From assembly GCA_015232955.1 (NCBI GenBank), contig JADFYS010000014.1, positions 1 to 14,931 on the forward strand: a stretch of 14,931 nt of DNA, read 5' to 3'. A model generated the notes under the pieces. It did no database searches. It was not told the DNA's origin and saw only the letters and a program-made list of their open reading frames with translations. Of this stretch, positions 6,368 to 13,383 are shown one piece after another; position 1 is the stretch's first letter, and every line of letters begins with the position of its first letter. Both the position numbers and the translations under genes were made by a program. The DNA comes from Gammaproteobacteria bacterium. Its GTDB lineage: Bacteria > Pseudomonadota > Gammaproteobacteria > Thiohalomonadales > Thiohalomonadaceae.

Positions 6368-8743
6368 TCAGGCTCCGCTCACCTCAATATAACCGCTGTT
6401 AAAACCTGCCACTCCAGCTTCTCCCACAGCGACAATGACCGTTCCGGCCGCCTGGTTGGGTTGAAGGGTGCACTCTACGAACCGGCTCTGACTTCCCTGA
6501 CGGATCACCACCTTATCTCCGTCACTAAGCGCCAGCGCCTCACCATCTATAGCGGAGAGGTGCACTCTTCGCCCCCTGGCGGCAATCGCCGTCTGCTGCA
6601 GAGGCGGAGCGCGACGCACCACCGGATCGCTGGCGTAGAGGGCATTGGTGACCACCCGCTGCAGCCCATCCCCTTGAGGAAATTCGGGAAATGACTCCGG
6701 GATCTCCCCATTCTGACTGGCACCTGACTGTACTGCTGGATCGAGATGTGTGGTAAACGCCTCCACTTCCGTCGTCACCTCAGCGCTGCTCATCTGTTCA
6801 AATCCGCTCAGATTGAGGAGATTTCCTAACACCCGCAACACCTTCCACCCGGGACGACTCTCCCCCGGAAGCGGGAGTGCTGCGCGCAGCGTTACTGTCT
6901 CTCCCGCGCCGTTAATTGCAGTTCCGGAGGTCTCGTAGGCGGTGGCCAGCGGCAAAAGGACATCGGCATACTGCTCCATCTCATCACTGACGAAGGCGGT
7001 TAACGCCACATTAAACGAGGTTTGCCGCAACATGGCGAGGAGCGCGGCTGAATCGACCCCATCCAGCTCTGGCTCTAGATTGAGCAGCACCACCCCTTTG
7101 ATCTCCGACGCACTCATCTCGCGCCACGACTTGCCCTTCTCGGCCAGTGCCACGCCACCGACACCGTAGTGGGGGAGGAAGCCGGCCAACGCCGCACCGG
7201 CACTATTGCCCCCCGCTCCGGCATAGCCGAGCTGAGCGTTACAGCTCGCAGCAATCTGCTCTGCCAAAGCACGCAGCAGTGAGAGTTGAGGATGGGCAAG
7301 GGCGATACCACCCAAGAGGATCTGTCCTGAACTGCTCTCTCGGAGCGCAGCGGCGATGCGCTGATGATGTGGGGTGATCTCTGCTGCGGTGATTATCTTC
7401 TGTAGCGCTGCGGAGCCGGTGGAGACCTCAACTGCGGCGGCAATCGCCGCCAGTTCGGTCACCAGCGCGGACGGGGTGGTGATTATCTCCTCCGTCAGGC
7501 TCATCGCCTGGGGAAATGGGGCCGGATTGACCACCAGCACCTTCGCCCCTTTGCGGTTGGCCTCTCTCACCTTCTGCGCCAGCAGTGGCTGCTCATGGCG
7601 GAGGTCGGTACCGATAAGGAGGTAACTGTCGTGATCGGCGATGGCTGCCAGAGGCTGGCCCAGCCCCGGATAGATCGGGGCACGCTCCTCATCGCTAAAG
7701 TCGATCTGGCGCAGACGGCTGTCGAGGTGGTTGGAACCGAGTCCCCGCATCAGCTTCTGCAGCAGATAGTACTCTTCGGTGGTGGAGGTGGTCCCCGCCA
7801 ACGCAGCGACCCCATCTCCCCCTCCACTCTTCACCAACTTCTGCAACCCCTCGGCAGCAAAGGTGAGGGCGCGATCCCACTCCACCTCTTTCCAGAGACC
7901 ATCGCGTTTGATCATCGGTCGGGTCAGCCTATCACCCGACGCAAGGCCGGTGTAGGCGAAGCGATCACGGTCGGCGATCCATGCATCACCTGCTGAGGCC
8001 GGTACCACCCGCATCACCTCGCCCCGGCGCGAATCAACCCGAATTGGCGGGGTCATGGCGTCGTGAAGCGAGACCGTCTCCACCCCCTGCAGCTCCCACG
8101 GCCGCGCTTTATAGCGGAACGGCTTCGAGGTGAGTGCCCCCACGGGGCAGAGGTCGATCACATTGGCCGAGATCTCGGAGTCTACCGTCTTCGCGACAAA
8201 GGTGGAGATGTGCATCGTCTCCCCCCTGCCCGGCGCCCCCAGCTCCATCATACCTGCGATCTCTGCACCGAAACGGACGCAGCGGGTACAGTGGATACAG
8301 CGGTTCATATCGGTGGCGATCAGCGGCCCGAGGTCGGGATCGACCACCTCTCTCTTCGTCTCTCCATAGTTGGAGCTGTCGTTGCCATAGCCCATCGCCA
8401 TCTCTTGCAGCTGACACTCCCCCCCCTGATCGCAGATGGGGCAGTCGAGCGGATGGTTGACGAGAAGAAACTCCATCACCGCCCGTTGTGAGGCGATCGC
8501 CCGAGGAGAGCGGGTGTGGACGACCATCCCTTCCATCACCTGAGTAGAGCAGGCGGGCATCGGTTTCGGTGCCTTCTCCACCTCCACCAGACACATACGG
8601 CAGCTGGCGGCAAGGGAGAGCTTTTTGTGATAGCAGAAGCGGGGGATGGTGATGCCATGGGCATCTGCAATATCGAGCAGGCGGCTACCCGGTTCTACCT
8701 GCAGCGCCCGTCCATCAATTTCAATGTTCACAACTTCGGCCAT
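6368..8743 (-). CDS. nuoG: NADH-quinone oxidoreductase subunit G, 791 aa
   Basis: Large Fe-S subunit of the NADH dehydrogenase module. The N-terminal [2Fe-2S] site N1b has C37, C48, C51 and C65 (CX10CX2CX13C). The His-Cys [4Fe-4S] site N5 has H97, C101, C104 and C110. The [4Fe-4S] site N4 has C149, C152, C155 and C199. From about residue 215 onward comes a vestigial molybdopterin-oxidoreductase-like domain, starting at PPIRVDSRRGEVMRVVP. The cysteines of the extra N7 cluster found in E. coli NuoG are absent: the corresponding stretch after ALTSKPFRYKARPWE contains none. The length of 791 aa is shorter than the roughly 900 aa enterobacterial protein, consistent with that subtype. The ATG at 8741-8743 is 5 nt after the nuoF stop. 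Confidence 0.97.
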   Translation of the reverse strand: MAEVVNIEIDGRALQVEPGSRLLDIADAHGITIPRFCYHKKLSLAASCRMCLVEVEKAPKPMPACSTQVMEGMVVHTRSPRAIASQRAVMEFLLVNHPLDCPICDQGGECQLQEMAMGYGNDSSNYGETKREVVDPDLGPLIATDMNRCIHCTRCVRFGAEIAGMMELGAPGRGETMHISTFVAKTVDSEISANVIDLCPVGALTSKPFRYKARPWELQGVETVSLHDAMTPPIRVDSRRGEVMRVVPASAGDAWIADRDRFAYTGLASGDRLTRPMIKRDGLWKEVEWDRALTFAAEGLQKLVKSGGGDGVAALAGTTSTTEEYYLLQKLMRGLGSNHLDSRLRQIDFSDEERAPIYPGLGQPLAAIADHDSYLLIGTDLRHEQPLLAQKVREANRKGAKVLVVNPAPFPQAMSLTEEIITTPSALVTELAAIAAAVEVSTGSAALQKIITAAEITPHHQRIAAALRESSSGQILLGGIALAHPQLSLLRALAEQIAASCNAQLGYAGAGGNSAGAALAGFLPHYGVGGVALAEKGKSWREMSASEIKGVVLLNLEPELDGVDSAALLAMLRQTSFNVALTAFVSDEMEQYADVLLPLATAYETSGTAINGAGETVTLRAALPLPGESRPGWKVLRVLGNLLNLSGFEQMSSAEVTTEVEAFTTHLDPAVQSGASQNGEIPESFPEFPQGDGLQRVVTNALYASDPVVRRAPPLQQTAIAARGRRVHLSAIDGEALALSDGDKVVIRQGSQSRFVECTLQPNQAAGTVIVAVGEAGVAGFNSGYIEVSGA

Positions 8744-8748
8744 AATCG

Positions 8749-10035
8749 CTAAGACCCCACCATGCAGCGTTTGTGTTGGATGTGATACTCAAACTCGGCG
8801 CGAAAGTGTGTTAGAAAGCTGCGAACCGGCATCGCCGCCGCATCACCAAGAGCACAGATGGTGTTGCCCTCAATCTGTCTCGCCACCCGTTCCAGCTGTT
8901 CGAGATCCTCGGCCCTCCCTTCACCATGTTCAATGCGGTGGAGAATCCGCGACAGCCATCCGGTCCCTTCACGGCAGGGGGTACACTGTCCACACGACTC
9001 TTCGTGGTAGAAGTGGGAGAGGCGTGCCAGCAGCTTCACCATACAGGCGGAGTCGTCGATCACAATCACCGAACCGGCCCCAAGCATCGATCCCGCCTCG
9101 GTAATGGAGTCGTAATCCATGGTCATCGCCATCGCCTTCGCCGCCGGTAGTACCGGGGTCGAACTCCCTCCGGGGATCACCGCTTTGAGCTGATGCCCCT
9201 GACGGACGCCACCTGCCAGCTGCAGCAGTTCGCTAAAGGGCAGCCCCATCGCCACCTCGAAGTTACCGGGGTTATTGACATGGCCCGAGACGGAAAAGAG
9301 CTTCTGGCCGCCGTTGTTCGGCTTGCCCAGCTGCAGAAACCAGTCGCCCCCCTTCTCCATGATCGGCGGAATGGAGGCGAGTGATTCGGTGTTATTGATA
9401 GTGGTCGGTCTGCCGTAGAGGCCGTAACCGGCAGGAAATGGCGGTTTGAAGCGCGGCTGACCCTTTTTGCCTTCGATCGATTCGATTAGCGCCGTCTCTT
9501 CCCCACAGACATAGGCACCTCCACCGAGGTGGACCTCGATATCAAAATCGATCCCCGAGCCGAGGATATTCTTTCCGAGCAACCCCTCTGCCCGCGCCTC
9601 TTCGATCGCTGCCTGAAAGCGCTCATACGGCTCCCAGAATTCGCCACGAATGTAGTTGTACCCCATGGTGGCGCCGATGGTATATCCGGCGATGGCCATC
9701 CCCTCAACCAGCTGGTGGGGGTTATAGCGGAGGATATCGCGGTCTTTGCAGGTCCCCGGTTCGCCTTCGTCGGAGTTACAGACGATGTACTTCTGTCCCG
9801 CTGCTGTTCGCGGCATAAACGACCATTTGATCCCGGTGGGGAAGGCGGCTCCGCCCCTGCCGCGCAGTGCGGATAGTTTGACATTGTCGATAATCGACTC
9901 TGCACTCACCTTTTCGCAGACAATCTTGCGCCACGAGCTGTAACCACCAACGCTGGTGTAGCTCTCCAGCGTCCACGGCTGTTCGCGGTGCAGGGTACGA
10001 AAACAGACCTCATTCTGGCTGGGGCTACTACTCAC
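8749..10035 (-). CDS. nuoF: NADH-quinone oxidoreductase subunit F, 428 aa, GTG start, NADH/FMN subunit
   Basis: Catalytic subunit that binds NADH and FMN and carries [4Fe-4S] cluster N3. From the N terminus: the FMN/NADH glycine-rich loop RGRGGAAFPTG (58-68), the DEGEPGT segment (89-95), the second nucleotide loop GGGAYVCGEETAL (171-183), and the N3 ligands C348, C351, C354 (SCGQCTPCREG) and C394 (NTICALGD). The frame remains open upstream to 10149. GTG at 10033-10035 is preferred because GGAGGG lies 7 nt before it, it overlaps the nuoE stop as GTGA, and it gives the family-typical length. The additional upstream residues are Arg/Gly-rich and are the nuoE 3' end read out of frame. Confidence 0.97.
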   Translation of the reverse strand: MSSSPSQNEVCFRTLHREQPWTLESYTSVGGYSSWRKIVCEKVSAESIIDNVKLSALRGRGGAAFPTGIKWSFMPRTAAGQKYIVCNSDEGEPGTCKDRDILRYNPHQLVEGMAIAGYTIGATMGYNYIRGEFWEPYERFQAAIEEARAEGLLGKNILGSGIDFDIEVHLGGGAYVCGEETALIESIEGKKGQPRFKPPFPAGYGLYGRPTTINNTESLASIPPIMEKGGDWFLQLGKPNNGGQKLFSVSGHVNNPGNFEVAMGLPFSELLQLAGGVRQGHQLKAVIPGGSSTPVLPAAKAMAMTMDYDSITEAGSMLGAGSVIVIDDSACMVKLLARLSHFYHEESCGQCTPCREGTGWLSRILHRIEHGEGRAEDLEQLERVARQIEGNTICALGDAAAMPVRSFLTHFRAEFEYHIQHKRCMVGS

Positions 10036-10538
10036 GACGCGTCCCTCCGCAGTTGATCGAGCAGGGCATCTATCGTCTCCGGGGTCAGTTTTTCGTAATA
10101 GTCGCGCCCTACCTGGGCCATTGGCGCGTTGACACAGGCGCCGAGACACTCCACCTCTTTCAGGGTGAAGCGACCATCGGCGGTGCTCTCCCCCAGCTTG
10201 ATTCCAAGGGATTTCTCAAAGTGGGCAACCACCTCTTCAGAGCCGCAGAGAAGACAGGAGATGTTGGTGCAGATGGAGATCTTGTGCCGTCCCACCGGCT
10301 CCAGCTCATACATCGAGTAGAAGGTGGCCACCTCGTAGACAGCGATCACCGCCATATCGAGATAGTCGGCAACCGCCTGCAGCAGATCCTGATGCAGCCA
10401 GCCACCGTTCTGTTCCTGAGCAATTCGTAGCGCCGCCATCACCGCCGACTGTCGCTGCTCAGCAGGATATTTGGCGATCCAGTTATCGATCTCCCGGCAC
10501 GACGCCGCGGTTAGGGTCACTCTCTCCGCACTGCTCAT
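10032..10538 (-). CDS. nuoE: NADH-quinone oxidoreductase subunit E, 168 aa, [2Fe-2S] subunit
   Basis: Thioredoxin-fold subunit (24-kDa homologue) carrying the off-pathway [2Fe-2S] cluster N1a next to the FMN in NuoF. Ligands are C90, C95, C131 and C135, in the spacing CX4CX35CX3C (ICTNISC, then VECLGACVNAP), which is diagnostic for NuoE. C98 is an extra non-ligand cysteine. The N-terminal helical bundle includes YPAEQRQSAVMAALRIAQEQ, typical of the family. The ATG at 10536-10538 overlaps the nuoD stop (TAATG). The TGA stop overlaps the nuoF GTG start. Both overlaps suggest coordinated translation of D, E and F. Confidence 0.98.
   Translation of the reverse strand: MSSAERVTLTAASCREIDNWIAKYPAEQRQSAVMAALRIAQEQNGGWLHQDLLQAVADYLDMAVIAVYEVATFYSMYELEPVGRHKISICTNISCLLCGSEEVVAHFEKSLGIKLGESTADGRFTLKEVECLGACVNAPMAQVGRDYYEKLTPETIDALLDQLRRDAS
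10043..10048 (-). promoter_or_regulatory. Shine-Dalgarno that fixes the GTG start of nuoF
   Basis: GGAGGG lies within the 3' end of nuoE and is followed by a 7-nt spacer (ACGCGTC) and then GTG. It is one of the strongest ribosome sites in the window and argues for the GTG start over any longer nuoF. Confidence 0.85.
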
Positions 10539-11797
10539 TAGCGATCAATCTCTCCGAAAACGATATCCTGTGATCCGATAATGGTCACCACATCGGCGAG
10601 CATATGGCCCCGGGCCATCTCATCCATCGCCGCAAGATGGGCAAAACCGGGGGCGCGAATCTTGAGACGGTAGGGGCGGTTGCTGCCGTCGGAGATAAGG
10701 TAGATCCCGAACTCACCCTTGGGGTGCTCAACCGCAGCATACGCCTCACCAGCCGGCACCTGAATCCCCTCACTGGTCAGTTTGAAGTGGTGGATTAACG
10801 CCTCCATCTCCTCTTTGACATCCTGGCGTGGGGGCGGTGCCACTTTGTGATTAGCGGAGATCACCGGCCCCGGATTCTGCTTCAGCCAGGAGACACACTG
10901 CTTCATAATCCGGTTTGATTGTCGCATCTCCTCCACCCGAACGAGATAGCGATCGTAACAGTCGCCGTTGGTCCCCACCGGGATATCGAAGTCGAGCTGA
11001 TCGTAGACCTCGTAGGGCTGTTTCTTGCGAATATCCCAGGCGATGCCTGAACCGCGCAACATCGGCCCGGTAAAGCCGAGCTGCAGCGCACGCTCGGGGG
11101 AGACAATGCCGATATCCACCAGCCGCTGCTTCCAGATGCGGTTATCGGTGAGCAGGGTCTCATACTCGTCGATATAGCCGGGGAAACGGTTGGTAAAATC
11201 TTCGATAAAGTCGAGCAGTGACCCTTGGCGGTTGCTGTTAAGCGCCCTCATCTCATCTGCAGAGTGATATTTAGTCGCTGCCTCGCGGAAGCGGGGCATC
11301 TCATCGGGAAGATCGCGATAGACCCCTCCCGGACGGTAGTAGGCGGCATGCATCCGCGCCCCGGAGACCGCTTCGTAGCAGTCGAAGAGATCTTCCCGCT
11401 CGCGAAAAGCGAAGAGAAAGAGCGCCATCGCCCCGACATCGAGACCGTGGGTCCCGATCCACATCAGGTGGTTGAGGATTCGTGTAATCTCGTCAAAGAG
11501 GACCCGAATGTACTGCGCCCGCAGCGGCACATCGACTCCGGTCATCTTCTCTATCGCCATGCAGTAGGCGTGTTCGTTGCTCATCATCGACACATAGTCG
11601 AGACGATCCATATAGGGGAGGCTCTGCAGATAGTGGCGCTCTTCCGCCAGCTTCTCCGTCGCCCGATGGAGGAGTCCAATATGGGGATCAGCCCGCTCGA
11701 TCACCTCGCCATCCATCTCAAGGATCAGCCGCAACACCCCGTGTGCTGCCGGGTGTTGCGGACCGAAGTTGATGGTGTAGTTATGGATTTGCGACAT
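10538..11797 (-). CDS. nuoD: NADH-quinone oxidoreductase subunit D, 419 aa (49-kDa subunit, unfused)
   Basis: Peripheral-arm subunit related to the large subunit of [NiFe] hydrogenases. With NuoB it forms the quinone-reduction site. The N-terminal beta-hairpin INFGPQHPAAHGVLRL carries H15 and H19. H19 and Y68 (MDRLDYVS) align with the quinone-headgroup His and Tyr described in this family. The hydrogenase [NiFe] cysteines are absent, as expected. The C terminus, ADVVTIIGSQDIVFGEIDR, is the conserved NuoD ending. The ATG at 11795-11797 is 2 nt after the nuoC stop, with GGAG 5 nt upstream. A separate nuoD is the ancestral arrangement and argues against enterobacteria and pseudomonads, where nuoC and nuoD are fused. 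Confidence 0.98.
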   Translation of the reverse strand: MSQIHNYTINFGPQHPAAHGVLRLILEMDGEVIERADPHIGLLHRATEKLAEERHYLQSLPYMDRLDYVSMMSNEHAYCMAIEKMTGVDVPLRAQYIRVLFDEITRILNHLMWIGTHGLDVGAMALFLFAFREREDLFDCYEAVSGARMHAAYYRPGGVYRDLPDEMPRFREAATKYHSADEMRALNSNRQGSLLDFIEDFTNRFPGYIDEYETLLTDNRIWKQRLVDIGIVSPERALQLGFTGPMLRGSGIAWDIRKKQPYEVYDQLDFDIPVGTNGDCYDRYLVRVEEMRQSNRIMKQCVSWLKQNPGPVISANHKVAPPPRQDVKEEMEALIHHFKLTSEGIQVPAGEAYAAVEHPKGEFGIYLISDGSNRPYRLKIRAPGFAHLAAMDEMARGHMLADVVTIIGSQDIVFGEIDR

Positions 11798-11799
11798 CT

Positions 11800-12414
11800 C
11801 TACTCCGCACTCTTCACCGCAGACACGGTGTATCGATGATCATCCCGCATCACCCGGGGGATCTGGTTTCTTAATTCCACCGAAACCGGACGGTAGACCA
11901 CTCGCCCTTTTTCGGCGTCATAGGACATTTCGACATTGCCACTCACCGGAAAATCCTTACGGAAGGGGTGGCCGATGAAGCCGTAGTCGGTCAGGATCCG
12001 GCGCAGATCGGGGTGACCTTCAAACAGGATACCGAAGAGGTCAAACGCCTCCCGTTCAAACCAGTTGCCACTGCTCCAGATCTCGGTCACCGAGGGGATA
12101 CGCGGCATATCATCCCCCGCGAAGACCCGTATACGGATGCGATGGTTCAGCTCTGGTGACAGAAGGTGGCTGACCACCGCATAACGGCTGGCGAGAGGAG
12201 AGGATTGCGGGTAGGCGTCATAATCGACACCACAGAGGTCGATGAGCTGTGCAAACCGGAGTTGCGGATGGTCACGCAGCTGCAGCGCCTGTTGCGGTAG
12301 CTCTTCTGCAGTGAGGGTCAGGGTAAGTTCACCCAGCTTCACCTCCGCCCGCTCGGAGGGGAGCGTCAGCGCTTCACAGACCGTCGCCGCCAACTGTTGG
12401 TAGTAGTCAGACAT
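11800..12414 (-). CDS. nuoC: NADH-quinone oxidoreductase subunit C, 204 aa (30-kDa subunit, unfused)
   Basis: Structural subunit of the peripheral arm that packs against NuoD. The family signature is intact in two pieces: ERKEFDLFGI-type sequence, here NWFEREAFDLFGILFEGHPD (about residues 117-136), then LRRILTDYGFIGHPFRKDFP. The central LIDLCGVDYDAYP segment is also typical. The frame is open well upstream to 12612. The ATG at 12412-12414 is preferred because GAGGG lies 5 nt before it, the product has the usual length of about 200 aa, and it overlaps nuoB by 8 nt (ATGTCTGA). The rejected N-terminal extension is Ser/Arg-rich and is nuoB read in another frame. Confidence 0.97.
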   Translation of the reverse strand: MSDYYQQLAATVCEALTLPSERAEVKLGELTLTLTAEELPQQALQLRDHPQLRFAQLIDLCGVDYDAYPQSSPLASRYAVVSHLLSPELNHRIRIRVFAGDDMPRIPSVTEIWSSGNWFEREAFDLFGILFEGHPDLRRILTDYGFIGHPFRKDFPVSGNVEMSYDAEKGRVVYRPVSVELRNQIPRVMRDDHRYTVSAVKSAE

Positions 12415-12925
12415 GGCGACCCTCACTCTCACCACTTTGACTTTCGGGAAGTCGGGCGATGGTATTGGTGCTGCGAATCTTCTGCTGCAGCTGCAGGATT
12501 CCAAAGAGGAGCGCCTCGGCAGTGGGGGGGCAGCCGGGGACATAGACATCGACCGGGACAATGCGATCACAGCCGCGCACCACAGAGTAGGAGTAGTGGT
12601 AGTAGCCGCCACCGTTGGCGCAGGATCCCATGGAGATCACCCAACGCGGCTCCGCCATCTGGTCATAGACCTTACGCAGCGCCGGAGCCATTTTATTGCA
12701 GAGGGTTCCAGCGACAATCATCACATCAGACTGGCGTGGGCTGGGACGAAAGATGATCCCAAAACGGTCGAGATCGTATCGCGAAGCCCCCGCGTGCATC
12801 ATCTCTACAGCACAGCAGGCGAGTCCGAAGGTCATCGGCCACATCGAACCGGTTCGCGCCCAGTTGATCACCGTATCGAGGGTGGTGGTGACAAAACCCT
12901 CTTCGAGTCTGCCTTCTATTCCCAC
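12407..12925 (-). CDS. nuoB: NADH-quinone oxidoreductase subunit B, 172 aa, GTG start, N2 cluster subunit
   Basis: Peripheral-arm subunit carrying [4Fe-4S] cluster N2, the electron donor to quinone. The unusual adjacent-cysteine ligands C37-C38 (TFGLACCAVEMMH) are present with C102 (MGSCANGGGYY) and C132 (YVPGCPPTAEALL). GTG at 12923-12925 is chosen as the start: it gives MGIEGRLEEGFVTT, the conserved N terminus, and AAGGGGG precedes it by 7 nt. An ATG at 12944-12946 would add seven residues but has no Shine-Dalgarno and would overlap nuoA by 31 nt. The last 20 or so residues form a polar tail (about residues 154-172) that extends beyond the conserved core and is variable in the family. Confidence 0.97.
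   Translation of the reverse strand: MGIEGRLEEGFVTTTLDTVINWARTGSMWPMTFGLACCAVEMMHAGASRYDLDRFGIIFRPSPRQSDVMIVAGTLCNKMAPALRKVYDQMAEPRWVISMGSCANGGGYYHYSYSVVRGCDRIVPVDVYVPGCPPTAEALLFGILQLQQKIRSTNTIARLPESQSGESEGRHV
12420..12424 (-). promoter_or_regulatory. Shine-Dalgarno supporting the nuoC start
   Basis: GAGGG inside the end of nuoB sits 5 nt before the nuoC ATG (12412-12414). It supports the 204-residue form of NuoC. Confidence 0.7.
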
Positions 12926-13272
12926 TGCAGCGCCCCCTTCTTCCATTCGTAGATAAAGCCGATCACCAGAATTCCGAGGAAGAGTCCCATCGCAAGGAGA
13001 CCGTAGAGACCGAGATCCCGAAGGACGATGGCCCAGGGAAAGAGAAAGGCGATCTCAAGATCAAAGATGATGAAGAGGATGGCGACGAGATAGAAACGGA
13101 CATCAAACTTGCTCCGTGCCCCCGCAAACGCCTCGAAACCGCACTCGTAACGGGAGAGTTTTTCAGCATCGGGCTTGGAGGAGGAGAGGAGCATCCCCAA
13201 CGCCACCATGATCGCCCCAAAGACGAGACCGACCCCAATAAAGATCAATATCGGAAGATAATTCCCGAGCAT
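12916..13272 (-). CDS. nuoA: NADH-quinone oxidoreductase subunit A, 118 aa
   Basis: First gene of the operon. It encodes the small membrane subunit (ND3 homologue) whose loop between helices 1 and 2 approaches the quinone site. Three membrane helices are visible (about residues 7-29, 60-80 and 86-108). The conserved loop KLSRYECGFEAFAGARSKFD (about 38-57) contains the loop cysteine C44, and the following FYLVAILFIIFDLEIAFLFP segment is diagnostic. The ATG at 13270-13272 is preceded by AAGGGGGG with a TTAG spacer, a strong site. Its stop lies inside the nuoB start region (10-nt overlap). An upstream c-di-GMP gene on the same strand ends 101 bp away. Confidence 0.98.
   Translation of the reverse strand: MLGNYLPILIFIGVGLVFGAIMVALGMLLSSSKPDAEKLSRYECGFEAFAGARSKFDVRFYLVAILFIIFDLEIAFLFPWAIVLRDLGLYGLLAMGLFLGILVIGFIYEWKKGALQWE
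12933..12939 (-). promoter_or_regulatory. Shine-Dalgarno that fixes the GTG start of nuoB
   Basis: AAGGGGG in the last codons of nuoA is followed by CGCTGCA and then GTG (12923-12925). The 7-nt spacing and the conserved MGIEG N terminus together decide the start. Confidence 0.8.
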
Positions 13273-13276
13273 CTAA

Positions 13277-13284
13277 CCCCCCTT
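13277..13284 (-). promoter_or_regulatory. Shine-Dalgarno of nuoA
   Basis: AAGGGGGG followed by TTAG precedes the nuoA ATG. It is a strong site for the first gene of the operon and supports the 118-residue start. Confidence 0.75.
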
Positions 13285-13327
13285 AGATAGTGTTGCTGTT
13301 ATTGTGTATCGCTATCTTCATGGCCCA

Positions 13328-13344
13328 TACTCTACCAAAGAGTA
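13328..13344. repeat. Inverted repeat in the nuoA leader
   Basis: TACTCT and AGAGTA flank a 5-nt spacer (ACCAA on the plus strand), forming a perfect 6-bp inverted repeat about 30 bp after the upstream stop codon. No T-run follows on the transcribed strand, so a terminator is unlikely. It could be an operator or chance. Confidence 0.45.
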
Positions 13345-13361
13345 GTCTCCAGAGTCGAGCA

Positions 13362-13383
13362 TTTATTTCAGTTTTATTTCAGT
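13362..13383. repeat. Perfect 11-bp tandem duplication spanning a stop codon
   Basis: TTTATTTCAGT occurs twice back to back (13362-13372 and 13373-13383, plus strand). On the coding strand it reads ACTGAAATAAA twice. The first copy contains the TAA stop (13374-13376) of the GGDEF/EAL gene, so the second copy is untranslated. A run of A residues on the coding strand precedes it. Confidence 0.9.

Larger units (their letters stand above)
1..13272 (-). other. nuo operon (respiratory complex I), nuoA to nuoN, 3' end beyond window
   Basis: Fourteen consecutive minus-strand genes in the canonical order A-B-C-D-E-F-G-H-I-J-K-L-M-N, with nuoN cut by the window edge. Junctions read from the sequence: A/B overlap 10 nt, B/C overlap 8, C/D gap 2, D/E overlap 1 (TAATG), E/F overlap 4 (GTGA), F/G gap 5, G/H gap 2, H/I overlap 1 (TAATG), I/J gap 27, J/K overlap 1 (TAATG), K/L gap 3, L/M gap 11, M/N gap 12. 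No space exists for internal terminators, so a single polycistronic transcript is the natural inference. nuoC and nuoD are separate genes, unlike the nuoCD fusion of Escherichia coli. Confidence 0.97.
13273..13373 (-). promoter_or_regulatory. Intergenic leader upstream of nuoA
   Basis: This 101-bp stretch is the only non-coding region longer than 30 bp in the window, and any nuo promoter between the two genes must lie here. It is more AT-rich than the flanking genes. The Shine-Dalgarno AAGGGGGG is at 13277-13284. Minus-strand TTGGTA could serve as a -35 element, but the hexamers 16-18 nt downstream match TATAAT poorly, so I do not call a promoter. No rho-independent terminator for the upstream gene, no tRNA and no small gene is evident. 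Read-through from the upstream gene is possible. Confidence 0.4.

Noticed and set aside
10036..10149. N-terminal extension of nuoF into nuoE
   Set aside because: Arg/Gly-rich read-through of nuoE in another frame. The GTG at 10035 has GGAGGG at ideal spacing.
11225..11839. A 204-codon plus-strand open frame opposite nuoD
   Set aside because: It lies antisense to a highly conserved gene. The product resembles no family and its frame is explained by GC-rich codon bias.
12415..12612. N-terminal extension of nuoC inside nuoB
   Set aside because: It is a Ser/Arg-rich translation of nuoB in another frame. A good Shine-Dalgarno and the family length support the ATG at 12414.
12413..12952. A 179-codon plus-strand open frame opposite nuoB
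   Set aside because: It mirrors nuoB almost end to end. Composition is Arg/His/Gly-rich with no recognisable domain.
13328..13344. Rho-independent terminator of the GGDEF/EAL gene
   Set aside because: The stem is only 6 bp with A/T pairs and is followed on the transcribed strand by TGGGCC rather than a U-tract.
13273..13373. Possible tRNA, riboswitch or sigma-70 promoter upstream of nuoA
   Set aside because: No cloverleaf and no conserved riboswitch core were found. The only -35-like element, TTGGTA, has no acceptable -10 at 16-18 nt.
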